Shown here piece by piece: positions 10,602-20,449 of a stretch of 64,000 nucleotides of DNA. Location of the stretch: assembly GCF_001510645.1 (NCBI RefSeq), contig NZ_LMVB01000003.1, positions 62,001 to 126,000 on the forward strand. Direction: 5' to 3'. Position numbers and translations under genes: made by a program. The notes under the pieces were generated by a model, which saw only the letters and a list, made by a program, of their open reading frames with translations, was not told the origin of the DNA and searched no databases. Positions within the stretch are counted from its first letter, which is position 1. The number at the start of each line of letters is the position of its first letter. This stretch comes from Paenibacillus sp. FJAT-29882. GTDB lineage: Bacteria; Bacillota; Bacilli; Bacillales; DSM-1321.

Positions 10602-11885
10602 ATGGAAAAACTTAAGATTGCAGGTGGGTACCCGTTACAAGGGAGTATTCGAGTAAGTGGGGCTAAAAATAGTGCCGTTGCCCTCATTCCTGCAACAATA
10701 TTAGCAGATTCTACCGTTACAATTGAAGGATTACCAGATATATCGGATGTTCAAATGTTGAAAGCGCTCCTTGAGGAGATAGGTGGCGAGATTGATTTTC
10801 GGGATGGAGAGATGACTGTAGATCCATCAAAAATGATTTCAATGCCATTGCCAAATGGGAGAGTGAAGAAATTACGTGCTTCTTATTATTTAATGGGAGC
10901 CATGCTTGGGAAGTTTAAGAAGGCTGTTATTGGTTTGCCTGGTGGGTGTCATCTAGGTCCTCGTCCGATAGACCAACATATTAAGGGATTTGAAGCGCTC
11001 GGTGCCCAGGTTACGAATGAGCAAGGCGCAATTTATTTAAGAGCAGATGAACTTAGAGGCGCAAAAATTTATCTAGACGTTGTAAGTGTGGGAGCAACTA
11101 TTAATATTATGCTTGCGGCGGTACTTGCGAAAGGCCGCACAGTCATTGAAAACGCAGCTAAAGAACCAGAAATCATTGATGTAGCGACATTATTGACAAA
11201 TATGGGCGCGAGAATTAAAGGAGCTGGCACAGATGTTATCCGAATTGATGGTGTTGAAAAATTAAACGGATGCAGACACACAATTATTCCTGATAGAATC
11301 GAAGCTGGTACATTTATGATTATGGCTGCAGCGGTTGGACAAGGCATCATTATTGATAATGTCATTGCCCAACATGTAGAATCTTTGATTGCCAAACTAA
11401 GGGAAATGGGCGTGAATATAGAAACAGGAGATGATCAAATCTTCGTCTCTCCTGGATCTCAATTAAAGTCCGTCGATATCAAAACGCTTGTCTACCCAGG
11501 TTTTCCTACAGACCTTCAACAACCTTTCACATCATTATTAACGAAAACAACTGGCTCAAGTATGGTTACAGACACGATTTATGGAGCACGATTCAAGCAT
11601 ATTGATGAACTCCGTAGGATGAATGCAGCCATTAAAGTTGAGGGACGTGCTGCCATTATTAATGGGCCTGCTCAACTCCAAGGGGCGAAAGTAAAGGCAA
11701 GTGATTTGCGTGCTGGAGCGGCTTTGGTTATTGCGGGGCTTATGGCTGAAGGAATCACGGAGGTAACAGGCCTTGAACATATTGACAGAGGCTATAGCCA
11801 TCTTGTTGAAAAATTATCAGGGCTTGGGGCAACGATTTGGCGCGAAGAAATGACTGTGGAAGAAATTGAACAGTTTAAAAATTAA
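10602..11885 (+). CDS. murAB: UDP-GlcNAc 1-carboxyvinyltransferase 2 (MurAB/MurZ)
   Basis: A 427-residue MurA-family enzyme. It transfers enolpyruvate from PEP to UDP-N-acetylglucosamine, the first committed step of peptidoglycan synthesis. The fosfomycin-target cysteine is C116 in [13 protein letters not shown], and the N-terminal [12 protein letters not shown] is the family signature. It is the second MurA paralogue; the first is at 39305, with a [13 protein letters not shown] loop. Its place before glpX and rho matches murAB (murZ) of B. subtilis, which is the dispensable copy there. RBS AAGGGAG precedes ATG. Confidence 0.95.
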   Translation: MEKLKIAGGYPLQGSIRVSGAKNSAVALIPATILADSTVTIEGLPDISDVQMLKALLEEIGGEIDFRDGEMTVDPSKMISMPLPNGRVKKLRASYYLMGAMLGKFKKAVIGLPGGCHLGPRPIDQHIKGFEALGAQVTNEQGAIYLRADELRGAKIYLDVVSVGATINIMLAAVLAKGRTVIENAAKEPEIIDVATLLTNMGARIKGAGTDVIRIDGVEKLNGCRHTIIPDRIEAGTFMIMAAAVGQGIIIDNVIAQHVESLIAKLREMGVNIETGDDQIFVSPGSQLKSVDIKTLVYPGFPTDLQQPFTSLLTKTTGSSMVTDTIYGARFKHIDELRRMNAAIKVEGRAAIINGPAQLQGAKVKASDLRAGAALVIAGLMAEGITEVTGLEHIDRGYSHLVEKLSGLGATIWREEMTVEEIEQFKN

Positions 11886-11984
11886 CAATATCCCTAGTTT
11901 TCAATGTGTTACAATGATTATTTAAATGTGTTATACTACTTTAAATAAAAGAATATGTTTTGTAACACTAAGGGGGGAATCGGG

Positions 11985-12947
11985 ATGGAAAGAAGCTTAT
12001 CAATGGAACTTGTTCGTGTGACAGAAGGAGCGGCATTGGAATCAGCACGCTGGATGGGTAGAGGGTTGAAAATGGAAGCGGATGATGCAGCCACAACTGC
12101 CATGCGAGATGTATTTGATACAGTTCCCATGAAAGGGACGGTCGTCATCGGTGAAGGAGAGATGGATGAGGCTCCAATGCTATACATAGGTGAAAAGCTT
12201 GGGACGGGCTATGGACCTCGTGTAGATGTGGCGGTAGATCCTTTAGAGGGGACGAACATTGTCGCATCTGGCGGTTGGAACGCTCTTGCGGTCTTAGCTG
12301 TTGCAGATCATGGTAATTTACTACATGCCCCTGATATGTATATGGAAAAGATTGCTGTTGGTCCTGAAGCGGTAGGGTTAATTGATATCGATGCCTCGAT
12401 TCTCGACAACTTAAAAGCTGTCGCAAAAGCAAAGAATAAGGATATCCAAGATGTTGTAGCCACGGTGTTAAATCGCGAGCGACACGGAAGGATTATTCAA
12501 GAATTACGTAATGCTGGAGCGCGAATTAAGTTAATTAATGATGGTGATGTGGCTGGAGCAATTAATACAGCATTTGATCATACTGGTGTTGATATTTTAT
12601 TTGGTAGTGGTGGAGCACCTGAAGGCGTCATTTCAGCTGTTGCCTTAAAATGCCTTGGGGGAGAAATCCAAGGGAAACTGCTTCCGCAAAATGACGAAGA
12701 AGCTGAACGCTGTATGAAGATGGGTATTGATGTCAATGCTGTGTTAAGAATGGAAGACCTTGTTCGTGGTGACGATGCAATATTTGCTGCAACAGGCGTC
12801 ACGGATGGAGAATTATTAAAAGGTGTCCAATTTAAAGGGAATTATGGCGAAACTCATTCTGTTGTCATGCGAGCAAAATCTGGCACAGTCCGCTTTGTCG
12901 AAGGGCGCCATAGCCTAAAAAAGAAACCAAACCTGGTCATGCGTTAA
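11985..12947 (+). CDS. glpX: Class II fructose-1,6-bisphosphatase GlpX
   Basis: A 320-residue class II fructose-1,6-bisphosphatase for gluconeogenesis. Metal-binding motifs are visible: [11 protein letters not shown] and the DPLEGTN loop characteristic of lithium-sensitive phosphatase-fold enzymes, plus [10 protein letters not shown] near residue 205. The start is ATG 11985, after AAGGGGGGAATCGGG; an in-frame ATG at 11955 lies upstream of this site. Gene order murAB-glpX-rho agrees with B. subtilis ywjI. A weak hairpin follows. Confidence 0.94.
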   Translation: MERSLSMELVRVTEGAALESARWMGRGLKMEADDAATTAMRDVFDTVPMKGTVVIGEGEMDEAPMLYIGEKLGTGYGPRVDVAVDPLEGTNIVASGGWNALAVLAVADHGNLLHAPDMYMEKIAVGPEAVGLIDIDASILDNLKAVAKAKNKDIQDVVATVLNRERHGRIIQELRNAGARIKLINDGDVAGAINTAFDHTGVDILFGSGGAPEGVISAVALKCLGGEIQGKLLPQNDEEAERCMKMGIDVNAVLRMEDLVRGDDAIFAATGVTDGELLKGVQFKGNYGETHSVVMRAKSGTVRFVEGRHSLKKKPNLVMR

Positions 12948-12987
12948 CCTATTCTACCTCGTGGATTTCAGAAATTCTTCAATAAAG

Positions 12988-13016
12988 GCGGGCGGTTTTC
13001 ACTGCTCGCTTTCTCT
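12988..13016 (+). terminator. Weak hairpin after glpX
   Basis: GCGGGC ... GCTCGC (one G-T pair) followed by TTTCTCT. A short stem with a poor T-run. The remaining ~260 bp before rho is AT-rich with nothing recognisable. Confidence 0.45.
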
Positions 13017-13273
13017 GCAAAAAAATTAAGTTGATTAATTAAAATAAAGAAAGTACAATAAAGGTTGTTTTTATAAACATTTTACATTCAATCAACTATC
13101 TATTTATTACTCCAAATTTATGAGCCTTCTATTTTATTCTTCTTTACAAGTAAAGATGTCAATCATTATCTTCTAGCAAAAAGGATACTCTCCCTATTGC
13201 CATTTATTTCCCATTCATATAATCTTTGTATGATATGAATGTAACCGTTAATTATATAAAGTGTGGTGCCAAA

Positions 13274-14554
13274 ATGAATTTAACTATTTCGAATTTAGAA
13301 AACATGAAATTAAAAGATTTGTACGAACATGCTCGCGAATACAAAGTATCGTATTACAGCAAGCTTTCAAAAAAAGAACTAATCTTTGCGATATTAAAAG
13401 CACAAGCTGAGCAAGATGGATTATTATTCATGGAAGGTGTACTTGAAATCATCCCATCTGAGGGGTTCGGCTTCCTGCGCCCGATTAACTATTCTCCAAG
13501 CTCAGAGGATATTTATATTTCAGCTTCACAGATTCGCCGATTTGACCTGAGAAATGGTGATAAGGTATCTGGTAAAGTACGACCTCCTAAAGAGAACGAA
13601 CGTTATTATGGCTTGCTTCATGTTGAAGCTGTCAACGGTGATAATCCAGAATCAGCAAAGGAACGTGTGCATTTCCCTGGTTTGACCCCGCTATACCCTG
13701 ATCGTCAAATTAAGCTGGAAACGGTTCCGAAATATTTGTCCACTCGAATTATGGATGTGCTTGCTCCAGTTGGGTTTGGACAACGTGGTTTGATTGTTGC
13801 GCCACCAAAAGCGGGTAAAACGATGCTGATTAAAGAAATTGCTAATTCAATCACAACGAATCACCCCGAAGCAGAATTAATCGTGCTTTTAATTGATGAG
13901 CGTCCTGAAGAGGTAACGGATATTGAACGGTCGGTTGCTGGGGATGTAGTCAGCTCAACGTTTGATGAAGTACCTGAAAACCATATTAAAGTGGCAGAAT
14001 TAGTTCTTGAACGCGCAATGCGACTTGTGGAACATAAACGTGATGTTATTATCCTGATGGATAGTATTACTCGTCTTGCCCGAGCGTACAATCTTGTGAT
14101 TCCACCAAGTGGTCGTACCCTTTCAGGTGGGATTGACCCAGCAGCTTTCCATCGACCAAAACGATTCTTTGGTGCAGCGCGTAATATTGAAGAAGGTGGA
14201 AGTTTAACCATTCTTGCAACAGCGCTTGTTGATACTGGTTCACGTATGGATGATGTTATTTATGAAGAATTTAAAGGTACGGGAAATATGGAGCTTCATC
14301 TAGATCGAACGCTAGCTGAGAGAAGAATCTTCCCAGCAATTGATATCAGACGTTCTGGAACACGGAAGGAAGAGTTGTTAATTCCGAAAGACCGCCTTGA
14401 TAAGCTATGGGCAATCCGCAAAACAATGTCTGACTCACCTGATTTCGTTGAGAAATTCTTGCGCCGTTTAAAACAAACAAAGAACAATGAAGAATTTTTC
14501 GGTAAGTTGGAAGAAGAAATGAAAAAAGGTTTGGCTGCATCCAAGCGTTCTTAA
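13274..14554 (+). CDS. rho: Transcription termination factor Rho
   Basis: A 426-residue Rho helicase. It has an N-terminal helical domain, a cold-shock-like RNA-binding domain ([16 protein letters not shown], about 55-115) and a RecA-like ATPase with P-loop APPKAGKTM and Walker B-like [10 protein letters not shown]. The start is ATG 13274 ([16 protein letters not shown]), matching B. subtilis Rho length. In-frame ATGs at 13226 and 13235 would add residues not seen in homologues; the nearby GTGTGGTG is a poor ribosome site. It is the usual neighbour of rpmE. Confidence 0.95.
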   Translation: MNLTISNLENMKLKDLYEHAREYKVSYYSKLSKKELIFAILKAQAEQDGLLFMEGVLEIIPSEGFGFLRPINYSPSSEDIYISASQIRRFDLRNGDKVSGKVRPPKENERYYGLLHVEAVNGDNPESAKERVHFPGLTPLYPDRQIKLETVPKYLSTRIMDVLAPVGFGQRGLIVAPPKAGKTMLIKEIANSITTNHPEAELIVLLIDERPEEVTDIERSVAGDVVSSTFDEVPENHIKVAELVLERAMRLVEHKRDVIILMDSITRLARAYNLVIPPSGRTLSGGIDPAAFHRPKRFFGAARNIEEGGSLTILATALVDTGSRMDDVIYEEFKGTGNMELHLDRTLAERRIFPAIDIRRSGTRKEELLIPKDRLDKLWAIRKTMSDSPDFVEKFLRRLKQTKNNEEFFGKLEEEMKKGLAASKRS

Positions 14555-14726
14555 ACGATAAGAAGAGTTTTATATCGAATAACGATGTTCAGATCGAGTG
14601 GTCTAGCTTCTCCATAATGGCTTTCTGTCCTGTGTGGATGTGCTAACGTTGACGTTCGCTACAAGGTAAGGTAGACGTTAGTGGAAGTTCCGTTATACGT
14701 TACTCTTAGTAAAATGTAACAAGTAG
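14555..14726. other. rho-rpmE intergenic region
   Basis: About 300 bp separate rho and rpmE. A short inverted pair CTAACGTTGACG / GTAGACGTTAG (14642-14681) follows rho. The rpmE promoter occupies the rest. Confidence 0.35.
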
Positions 14727-14755
14727 TTGCATATCTCGACTACAGTTGTTATAAT
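14727..14755 (+). promoter_or_regulatory. Sigma-A promoter of rpmE
   Basis: TTGCAT (14727-14732), a 17-bp spacer and a perfect TATAAT (14750-14755), about 100 nt upstream of the rpmE start. Confidence 0.65.
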
Positions 14756-14855
14756 AAGTGCATGCGTTTTTACAAATTATGTGAGGGTTACTTATCTTCA
14801 CATTGAAGTTATAACTCTGTTTCAGAATGATTCAGGGCAGAAGGAGATGAAAAGA

Positions 14856-15068
14856 ATGAAAACTGGAATCCATCCAAATTATAAACTTGCAAAAGTAATT
14901 TGCTCTTGCGGGAATACATTTGAAACTGGTTCAATCAAAGAAGAAATTAAAGTTGAGACTTGTTCAGAATGTCATCCATTCTACACTGGTCGTCAAAAAT
15001 TCGCTGAAGCTGGCGGACGTGTTGACCGTTTCAATAAAAAATACGGTATTAAATCAGAACAACAGTAA
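14856..15068 (+). CDS. rpmE: 50S ribosomal protein L31, zinc form
   Basis: A 70-residue type A L31. It keeps the C16-x-C18 ... CSEC cysteine set (CSCG and [10 protein letters not shown]) that binds zinc, so this is the C+ form rather than the zinc-free paralogue used in zinc starvation. The sequence [10 protein letters not shown] and the end [12 protein letters not shown] match Bacillus RpmE closely. The start is ATG 14856, 7 nt after AAGGAGA; ATG 14847 abuts the ribosome site. A clean terminator follows. Confidence 0.96.
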   Translation: MKTGIHPNYKLAKVICSCGNTFETGSIKEEIKVETCSECHPFYTGRQKFAEAGGRVDRFNKKYGIKSEQQ

Positions 15069-15085
15069 TAATGAAAACTTCCGAA

Positions 15086-15118
15086 ACAGGCAAGTGTACG
15101 TCCTTGCCTGTTTTTTTA
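15086..15118 (+). terminator. Terminator after rpmE
   Basis: AAACAGGCAAG / CTTGCCTGTTT stem with an 8-nt loop and a TTTTTTT tail. Confidence 0.9.
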
Positions 15119-15316
15119 TTGCGAATTAATGGTCTTTTTACTAAGATTGCCTGAAAAAAGGCTTTAATATAATACGTTTGATGGAATTTGAAAGGTGACA
15201 GGGTTGTTAACTCTGCTTTTATAGATTAGGTTTTTGGACCAAGAATCAGGACAAAGTGATCGTGAGAAATTGGTTGGAAGAAAGGGTAATAGCTGGAAAG
15301 GGGAGTGACTGTTTCA

Positions 15317-15934
15317 ATGTATGAAATGAAACAATCTGGCTGGATTGAATTGATTTGTGGAAGTATGTTTTCAGGGAAATCAGAGGAATTAATTAAAAGA
15401 GTCAGCCGAGCTCAGTTTGCGAAACAGAGTATTGCTGTTTTCAAACCTGTTATTGATAATCGCTATGCGAAAGAAGCTGTAGTGTCTCACGATGGATCGT
15501 CTGTTATGGCAAAACCGATTTCGCATTCTACTGAGATTTTTAATTATCTCGATAAAAAAATAGATATCATTGCGATTGATGAGGTACAATTTTTTGACGA
15601 AGAAATTGTAGACGTTGCCCAGCAACTTGCGGACAGCGGTTATCGTGTCATCCTGGCTGGATTGGATCAGGACTTTCGGGGTGAACCATTTGGGTCTGTA
15701 CCGACTTTGATGGCATTGGCGGAATCTGTCACAAAGCTTCAAGCTGTTTGTGCGGTTTGCGGTTCAGCAGCAAGTAGAACTCAGCGACTTGTGAATGGAC
15801 TTCCAGCTGCCTATGATCAACCTATCATACTTGTTGGAGCCTCTGAAGCATATGAACCTAGATGTAGACATCATCATATGGTGCCTGGTAAGTCCGAAAA
15901 GATGAAAAGTATCATAAAGAATCATACAAAATAA
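15317..15934 (+). CDS. tdk: Thymidine kinase
   Basis: A 205-residue type II thymidine kinase for dTMP salvage. P-loop [11 protein letters not shown], the DEVQFFDEE segment (Walker B region, catalytic Glu) and a zinc-binding lasso with CAVCG and CRHHH are visible. The start is ATG 15317 (MYEMKQSGW), which aligns with B. subtilis Tdk; an in-frame GTG at 15305 abuts the AAGGGGAG ribosome site. A strong terminator follows. Confidence 0.96.
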   Translation: MYEMKQSGWIELICGSMFSGKSEELIKRVSRAQFAKQSIAVFKPVIDNRYAKEAVVSHDGSSVMAKPISHSTEIFNYLDKKIDIIAIDEVQFFDEEIVDVAQQLADSGYRVILAGLDQDFRGEPFGSVPTLMALAESVTKLQAVCAVCGSAASRTQRLVNGLPAAYDQPIILVGASEAYEPRCRHHHMVPGKSEKMKSIIKNHTK

Positions 15935-15936
15935 TG

Positions 15937-15981
15937 AAACTGAGGATGACCCTTTGTTAGTGGGATATCCTCAGTTTTTTT
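15937..15981 (+). terminator. Terminator after tdk
   Basis: AAACTGAGGAT / ATCCTCAGTTT with a T-run, immediately after the tdk stop. Confidence 0.87.
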
Positions 15982-16078
15982 CGTCATTATGCCTCTTGGG
16001 TTTCACCTATGTTTTGTGTCCAATATGGGTAGCCTATCACTAAGCCCAATAAAGGGCAGGATTAAAGGGGGGGTCCGT

Positions 16079-16501
16079 ATGAAAAAAGTATGGTCTTTTG
16101 TAATCATCGCGTTATTAGCAGGCTGTAATGGCTTGTCGAACAACGCAGGTGACAAGAATAATGCGAATGAAGTTGCCACAAGTAATCTGAATAAGGTAAC
16201 GAGTGAGAGGGGGCATTATAGTAATCTGCCCGCTGATCAGCTGTTAAATACTCCGAATAGTGTATCGAACGTAGCCCCTTCTACTGGAGCTGATATCGAG
16301 CAAGCCCGTAAAACAGTCGAGGCAGAAACGGATTATGAGGCAACGAGTGTCTGGGTGAATGGGCTTTCGATGGTTGTGCCCATTGATGATCATGGGAAAA
16401 TTAAAACAGAATCAGAATGGAAGAAGGAAAAGAAACGAATTCATCGTCTTCTGATTAAAGCCTTACCACGTTATCATATTGATGTAAAACGAGATCATTA
16501 A
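16079..16501 (+). CDS. Small lipoprotein of unknown function
   Basis: A 140-residue protein with an N-terminal signal (MKKVWSFVIIALLAGC) and lipobox LLAGC, so it is predicted to be lipid-anchored at Cys16 on the outer membrane face. A hydrophilic Asn-rich linker follows, then a compact C-terminal half (ARKTVEAETDYEATSVWVNGLSM and a Lys/Arg/His-rich end). I recognise no family. The start is chosen at ATG 16079 after AGGGGGGG; upstream in-frame residues lack a signal. It sits between tdk and prfA, where B. subtilis has a different small gene, ywkF. Confidence 0.7.
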   Translation: MKKVWSFVIIALLAGCNGLSNNAGDKNNANEVATSNLNKVTSERGHYSNLPADQLLNTPNSVSNVAPSTGADIEQARKTVEAETDYEATSVWVNGLSMVVPIDDHGKIKTESEWKKEKKRIHRLLIKALPRYHIDVKRDH

Positions 16502-16688
16502 TGAAAGATTACCTGATTCAAGCATCCTTCACCCGATTGTCTTTGACGTTGATTATTATCCTATACTATAATTAACATGAAATGGATAAACTAAAAAGCT
16601 AAAGAGGCGAATCAATGGATGGTGTGTCCAAAACATATGGATCAGATCTTTTTGGGACATCCTCCTTGGAAATTATGAGGTGAAAAGA

Positions 16689-17759
16689 GTGTTTGATCGA
16701 CTACAGGCAGTTGAAGATAGATACGAACGATTAAATGAATTATTAAGTGATCCTGGAGTGATCAATGATTCGAATAAGCTTAGAGAATACTCGAAGGAAC
16801 AATCGGATATTCAAGATACCGCTATGACGTATAAGGAATATAAAGTCATTCGGGAACAATATCAAGAAGCGAAAGCGATGCTTGATGAAAAGCTTGATGC
16901 GGATATGAAAGAGATGGTTAAAGAAGAGTTGAATGAACTTGAATCGAATATTGAAGAGTTGGAAGCTCGGTTAAAAGTTCTTTTAATTCCCAAAGACCCA
17001 AATGACAATAAAAACGTAATTATGGAAATCCGCGGCGCAGCTGGTGGAGATGAAGCAGCGTTATTTGCTGGAAGTCTATATCGCATGTATAGCCGATATG
17101 CTGAGATGCAGGGCTGGAAAACTGAAATCATTGATGCCAATGCAACAGGACTAGGCGGTTACAAGGAAATTATCTTCATGATTAACGGAAATGGCGCTTA
17201 TTCTAAATTGAAATTTGAGAATGGGGCACACCGCGTTCAGCGTGTTCCTGAAACAGAGTCAGGTGGCCGAATTCATACATCAACAGCTACGGTTGCTGTA
17301 TTACCTGAAACAGAAGAAGTGGAAATTGAAATCCATGAAAAAGATATTCGCGTCGACACATTTGCTTCTAGTGGTCCTGGGGGACAGAGTGTAAATACAA
17401 CGATGTCCGCTGTTCGATTAACACATCTTCCGACGAATACGGTTGTTTCGTGTCAGGATGAAAAGTCGCAGATCAAAAATAAAGAAAAAGCTATGAAGGT
17501 TTTACGTGCTCGTGTGTATGATAAAATTAACCGGGAAATTCAAGCTGAGTACGATCAAAACCGTAAGTTGGCAGTTGGAACAGGTGATCGATCAGAGCGA
17601 ATTCGCACGTACAACTTCCCGCAGAATCGTGTGACAGACCATCGAATTGGTTTGACGATTCAGAAGCTCGATCAAATCATGGAAGGGAAGCTTGATGATG
17701 TAATTGATGCATTAATTGTAGAGGACCAATCCTCTAGGCTACAAAATGCGGATGATTAA
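16689..17759 (+). CDS. prfA: Peptide chain release factor 1
   Basis: A 356-residue class I release factor that reads UAA/UAG stop codons. The GGQ peptidyl-hydrolase motif is in [12 protein letters not shown]; its Gln is the methylation target of PrmC, encoded next. Stop-codon recognition lies in the [14 protein letters not shown] region. The start is GTG 16689 ([12 protein letters not shown]), with GAGGTG 6 nt upstream; GTG 16680 is inside that site. The gene overlaps prmC by 14 bp. Confidence 0.96.
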   Translation: MFDRLQAVEDRYERLNELLSDPGVINDSNKLREYSKEQSDIQDTAMTYKEYKVIREQYQEAKAMLDEKLDADMKEMVKEELNELESNIEELEARLKVLLIPKDPNDNKNVIMEIRGAAGGDEAALFAGSLYRMYSRYAEMQGWKTEIIDANATGLGGYKEIIFMINGNGAYSKLKFENGAHRVQRVPETESGGRIHTSTATVAVLPETEEVEIEIHEKDIRVDTFASSGPGGQSVNTTMSAVRLTHLPTNTVVSCQDEKSQIKNKEKAMKVLRARVYDKINREIQAEYDQNRKLAVGTGDRSERIRTYNFPQNRVTDHRIGLTIQKLDQIMEGKLDDVIDALIVEDQSSRLQNADD

Positions 17760-18618
17760 GTCATGTAAAAAAGTATACGAAGCCCTGAATTGGGCTTCTT
17801 CTTTTCTAGTGGAGAATAATCGAGATCGGAATGCGGGTGAGATATTACTGCAGTATTATCTTGGAGTAAATCGCTCACAGTTGCTTGCGAGTTTACATGA
17901 TGAACTTCCCGAACATATAAAAACATCGTTTATTCAATCTGTGGAAAAGCATGCAGAGGGTACGCCTGTTCAATATATTACTGGGACCGAGGAGTTTTAT
18001 GGCAGAACCTTTAAGGTGAATGAAGAAGTTCTGATTCCAAGACCGGAAACGGAAGAATTAATTGAACATGCACTTCGTAAAATCAAAAAAATGTTTCCAG
18101 TAGAACAGTCGCTCACGCTTGTGGATATTGGAACAGGAAGCGGTGCAATTGCCATTACGATGAAGCTAGAATGTCCCAATTTGCTTGTGACTGCGACAGA
18201 TATTGCGAAACCATCTTTGGATGTTGCTAGAACAAATGGAAATGCTTTATCGGCAGAGGTCGAGTGGGTACAAGGAGATTTATTAGCGCCATTTATTGAA
18301 AAGGGACAAACGTTCGATATTCTTCTTTCCAACCCGCCCTATATTCCCGTAGCTGACAAAGAAACGATGTCAGTCGTTGTAACCGAACATGAACCACACC
18401 GTGCTTTGTTCGCGGGTGAGGACGGTTTGGACTTTTATCGTCGGTTTATGGAGGAGCTCCCCCATGTTATGAAAAAACCAGGACTCATCGGCTTTGAATT
18501 CGGTGCAGGACAAGGTAATTCAGTTGCTGAAATTTTACAAAAGGCATTTCCAAAAGCTTTGGTCAGTGTTGAATATGATATTAATGGCAAGGACCGAATG
18601 GTTTTTGCTGAACTTTAA
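17746..18618 (+). CDS. prmC: Release factor glutamine methyltransferase PrmC
   Basis: A 290-residue SAM-dependent methyltransferase that N5-methylates the Gln of the GGQ motif in release factors. It has an N-terminal helical substrate domain, SAM motif I in [12 protein letters not shown] (near residue 126) and the catalytic NPPY in [10 protein letters not shown]. The start overlaps the end of prfA: ATG 17746, or ATG 17752 two codons later. Neither has a strong ribosome site, suggesting translational coupling to prfA. Confidence 0.94.
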   Translation: MRMIKSCKKVYEALNWASSFLVENNRDRNAGEILLQYYLGVNRSQLLASLHDELPEHIKTSFIQSVEKHAEGTPVQYITGTEEFYGRTFKVNEEVLIPRPETEELIEHALRKIKKMFPVEQSLTLVDIGTGSGAIAITMKLECPNLLVTATDIAKPSLDVARTNGNALSAEVEWVQGDLLAPFIEKGQTFDILLSNPPYIPVADKETMSVVVTEHEPHRALFAGEDGLDFYRRFMEELPHVMKKPGLIGFEFGAGQGNSVAEILQKAFPKALVSVEYDINGKDRMVFAEL

Positions 18619-18653
18619 AACAAAAAGTGCTTATAAAGTCTGCTTTCTCCGTT

Positions 18654-18697
18654 AAAGACCAGTTTTTCCCCGTTGCGGTGGATAAACGGGTCTTTTT
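18654..18697 (+). terminator. Terminator after prmC
   Basis: AAAGACC ... GGGTCTTTTT with an inner CCGTT / AACGG helix, then a T-run. Confidence 0.7.
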
Positions 18698-18771
18698 CTA
18701 TAGTGTAATGGATTCTATTAAACTTTTAAAAAGTTAGGATAATCGATACTTTATTTTTTTCTAGATATATA

Positions 18772-18800
18772 GTTTAAAACACCCCCTTTCTGGCGACACT
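18772..18800 (+). promoter_or_regulatory. Sigma-F-type promoter of spoIIR
   Basis: GTTTA (18772-18776; consensus GYATA), a 15-bp spacer, then GGCGACACT (18792-18800), which fits the sigma-F -10 consensus GGNNANANT exactly. It lies 25 bp before the spoIIR start. spoIIR is a known sigma-F target. Confidence 0.65.
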
Positions 18801-18825
18801 ATTTTTGTGAGGGGAGAGGATAAAG

Positions 18826-19800
18826 ATGAGAAAAAATTTAGCACTTATCTATCTATTAATTTTAACGATTGGAACGATCGTAAGTTTATATATGCCTAAA
18901 GTGGAGGCGACAGTTGAAGAAACTGAGATGATACCTGACGAAGCGATTAGGTTAAGGATTCTTGCTAATAGTGATTTAGAGGCAGATCAAGTAGTCAAGC
19001 GACTCATCCGCGATGAAGTGAATAAGGAGATCACTACCTGGGTTGAAGATTTAACATCCTTAGACGAAGCAAGAACAACCATTTCATCTAATATTCCACA
19101 GATCCAGAAAATAGCAGAAAGAATCATAGCGGAAAAAGGTTTGAATCAAGCAGTCTCGGTTAAATTCGGTAAAGCTGAATTTCCAACGAAGCTGTACGGC
19201 CAATATTTATATCCAGCAGGCGAATATGAGGCGATTGTCATTACATTGGGAGCGGGGGAAGGAGCTAATTGGTGGTGTGTGTTATTCCCACCCTTATGCT
19301 TTCTTGATTTTTCAAATGGAACAGCAGTAAGTCAGACACCTTTTGAAGAGGAGGAAGTAGAATCACAGAAACCTATTGAAGAGCAAGAAGAAACGCAAAG
19401 TTCTATTGAGTTGATTGAAGAGAAAGAAGAAGCGCAGAGTCCCGTTGAAGAGAAAGAAGAAGCGCAGAGTCCTGTTGAAGAGAAAGAAGAAGCGCGGGGT
19501 CTTGTTGAAGAGAAAGAAGAAGCGCGGGGTCTTGTTGAAGAGAAAGAAGAAGCGCAGAGTCTTGTTGAAGAGGAAGAAGAAGTACAGAATCTCACTGAGG
19601 ATAAAGAGGAATCACGGGATCTTATTGAGAATAAAGAAGAAACAGAGAGTCTTCTTGACAATAATGAAGAATTACGGAAGCAGCCTGACTCACAACAAGT
19701 TCAAGTAGCTGTAAAGCAGGACTCGATCTACAATGGTCAAGAAGAAGAACCGATTATCGTAAAATCATTTTTTGCAGAGCTATTTTCTCAATTATTTTGA
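18826..19800 (+). CDS. spoIIR: Stage II sporulation protein R, with repeat extension
   Basis: A 324-residue SpoIIR, the forespore-secreted signal that triggers SpoIIGA to process pro-sigma-E in the mother cell. It has an N-terminal signal or membrane segment (about 5-24). The family core (about 40-165) includes AIRLRILANSD, LYPAGEYEAIVI and NWWCVLFPPLCFLD. Then comes a highly acidic stretch (about 170-290) of 10-residue repeats such as VEEKEEAQSP, and a short hydrophobic end FFAELFSQLF that resembles the normal family C-terminus. B. subtilis SpoIIR is about 100 residues shorter, so the repeat looks like an expansion in the variable linker. A sigma-F promoter precedes it. Confidence 0.94.
   Translation: MRKNLALIYLLILTIGTIVSLYMPKVEATVEETEMIPDEAIRLRILANSDLEADQVVKRLIRDEVNKEITTWVEDLTSLDEARTTISSNIPQIQKIAERIIAEKGLNQAVSVKFGKAEFPTKLYGQYLYPAGEYEAIVITLGAGEGANWWCVLFPPLCFLDFSNGTAVSQTPFEEEEVESQKPIEEQEETQSSIELIEEKEEAQSPVEEKEEAQSPVEEKEEARGLVEEKEEARGLVEEKEEAQSLVEEEEEVQNLTEDKEESRDLIENKEETESLLDNNEELRKQPDSQQVQVAVKQDSIYNGQEEEPIIVKSFFAELFSQLF
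19414..19683 (+). repeat. 30-bp tandem repeat inside spoIIR
   Basis: Nine in-frame units of 30 bp (10 codons: IEEKEEAQSP, VEEKEEAQSP, VEEKEEARGL twice, VEEKEEAQSL, then increasingly diverged units ending LDNNEELRKQ). The central units are almost identical at DNA level, indicating recent expansion; the outer ones have drifted. It is a coding minisatellite, not CRISPR. Confidence 0.95.
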
Positions 19801-19992
19801 CCGTTTGTATGAAGGGGAGGGCTGACGACATTGCCAATTATATTGCAACTGTGTTCTTCTGTTATTGGAGCTGTTTTTGGCTTATGCTAGCCTCTTTAGG
19901 TTGATCAAGTCGCTTTTCAGTTTGTTCTTACTCGGAGTTCTAGTTTAGGGTTTCTATCATATACCTAGTAAAAAACTAGAGGGGCGATACGT
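19801..19992 (+). other. Possible remnant of a small membrane gene
   Basis: After GAAGGGGAGGG a TTG-initiated frame at 19831 encodes about 19 hydrophobic residues (starting LPIILQLCSSVIGAVFG) before a stop. A +1 shift continues with another hydrophobic run (SLFRLIKSLFSLFLLG). This could be a frameshifted remnant of a small membrane protein or chance. I do not call a gene. Confidence 0.25.
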
Positions 19993-20427
19993 ATGACGAT
20001 ATTCTATCAAGTAAGTGAAATGGACATTCCAGAGTTGGAGCTGTTTTTATCGGAAGCTAATGTAGGAGAGGTAGATTTACAGAAACAATATCATTACTTT
20101 GTAGTCGCTAAAGATGATGAAGGTGAAATCTTGGGAACCATTGGATTGATCCCCATCGGAAATTCCGGATTGCTACGATCCTTTGTGATTTCACCTGCAT
20201 TGCCTACAGAGAAAATTTCAGAGCTTATTCAATGTATGTTATTTGCAGCTAAGAGTCGCGGATTAGCGTCAATCTATCTTGTGACAGAGAAACGAAGCTC
20301 GCTCGCGTTTTTTGAAGCGTTTGGTTTTGAAAGAAAAGAAAATATAGCACAAGAGATAAAAAGTTCTCCACATGTGGAAAAGCTAATCCAACAGGAAAAT
20401 CGGTGGTTTATGCAGAAAATTCTTTGA
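19993..20427 (+). CDS. ywlB: GNAT-family acetyltransferase (YwlB-like)
   Basis: A 144-residue GNAT-fold protein. The N-terminal strand-helix pattern, the central HYFVVAKDDEGEILGTIGL strand pair and ASIYLVTEKRSSLAFFEAFGFER (the usual motif B region) fit the fold. The acetyl-CoA P-loop region (LPTEKISELIQC) lacks the classical RxxGxG/A, so catalytic activity is uncertain. The substrate is unknown; the symbol rests on position between spoIIR and ywlC, as in B. subtilis. RBS AGAGGGGCG precedes ATG. Confidence 0.75.
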   Translation: MTIFYQVSEMDIPELELFLSEANVGEVDLQKQYHYFVVAKDDEGEILGTIGLIPIGNSGLLRSFVISPALPTEKISELIQCMLFAAKSRGLASIYLVTEKRSSLAFFEAFGFERKENIAQEIKSSPHVEKLIQQENRWFMQKIL

Positions 20428-20449
20428 ATTAATCAACATACCCACAAAG

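Noticed and set aside
12145..12432. 95-codon minus-strand frame in glpX
   Set aside because: Antisense shadow, Gln/Leu/His-rich, no ribosome site.
19332..19661. 109-codon minus-strand frame rich in Ser and Arg repeats
   Set aside because: It is the complement of the acidic tandem repeat in spoIIR; the repeat keeps all frames open.
19414..19683. CRISPR-like regular repeats
   Set aside because: Units are directly adjacent without spacers, multiple of three and in frame with spoIIR.
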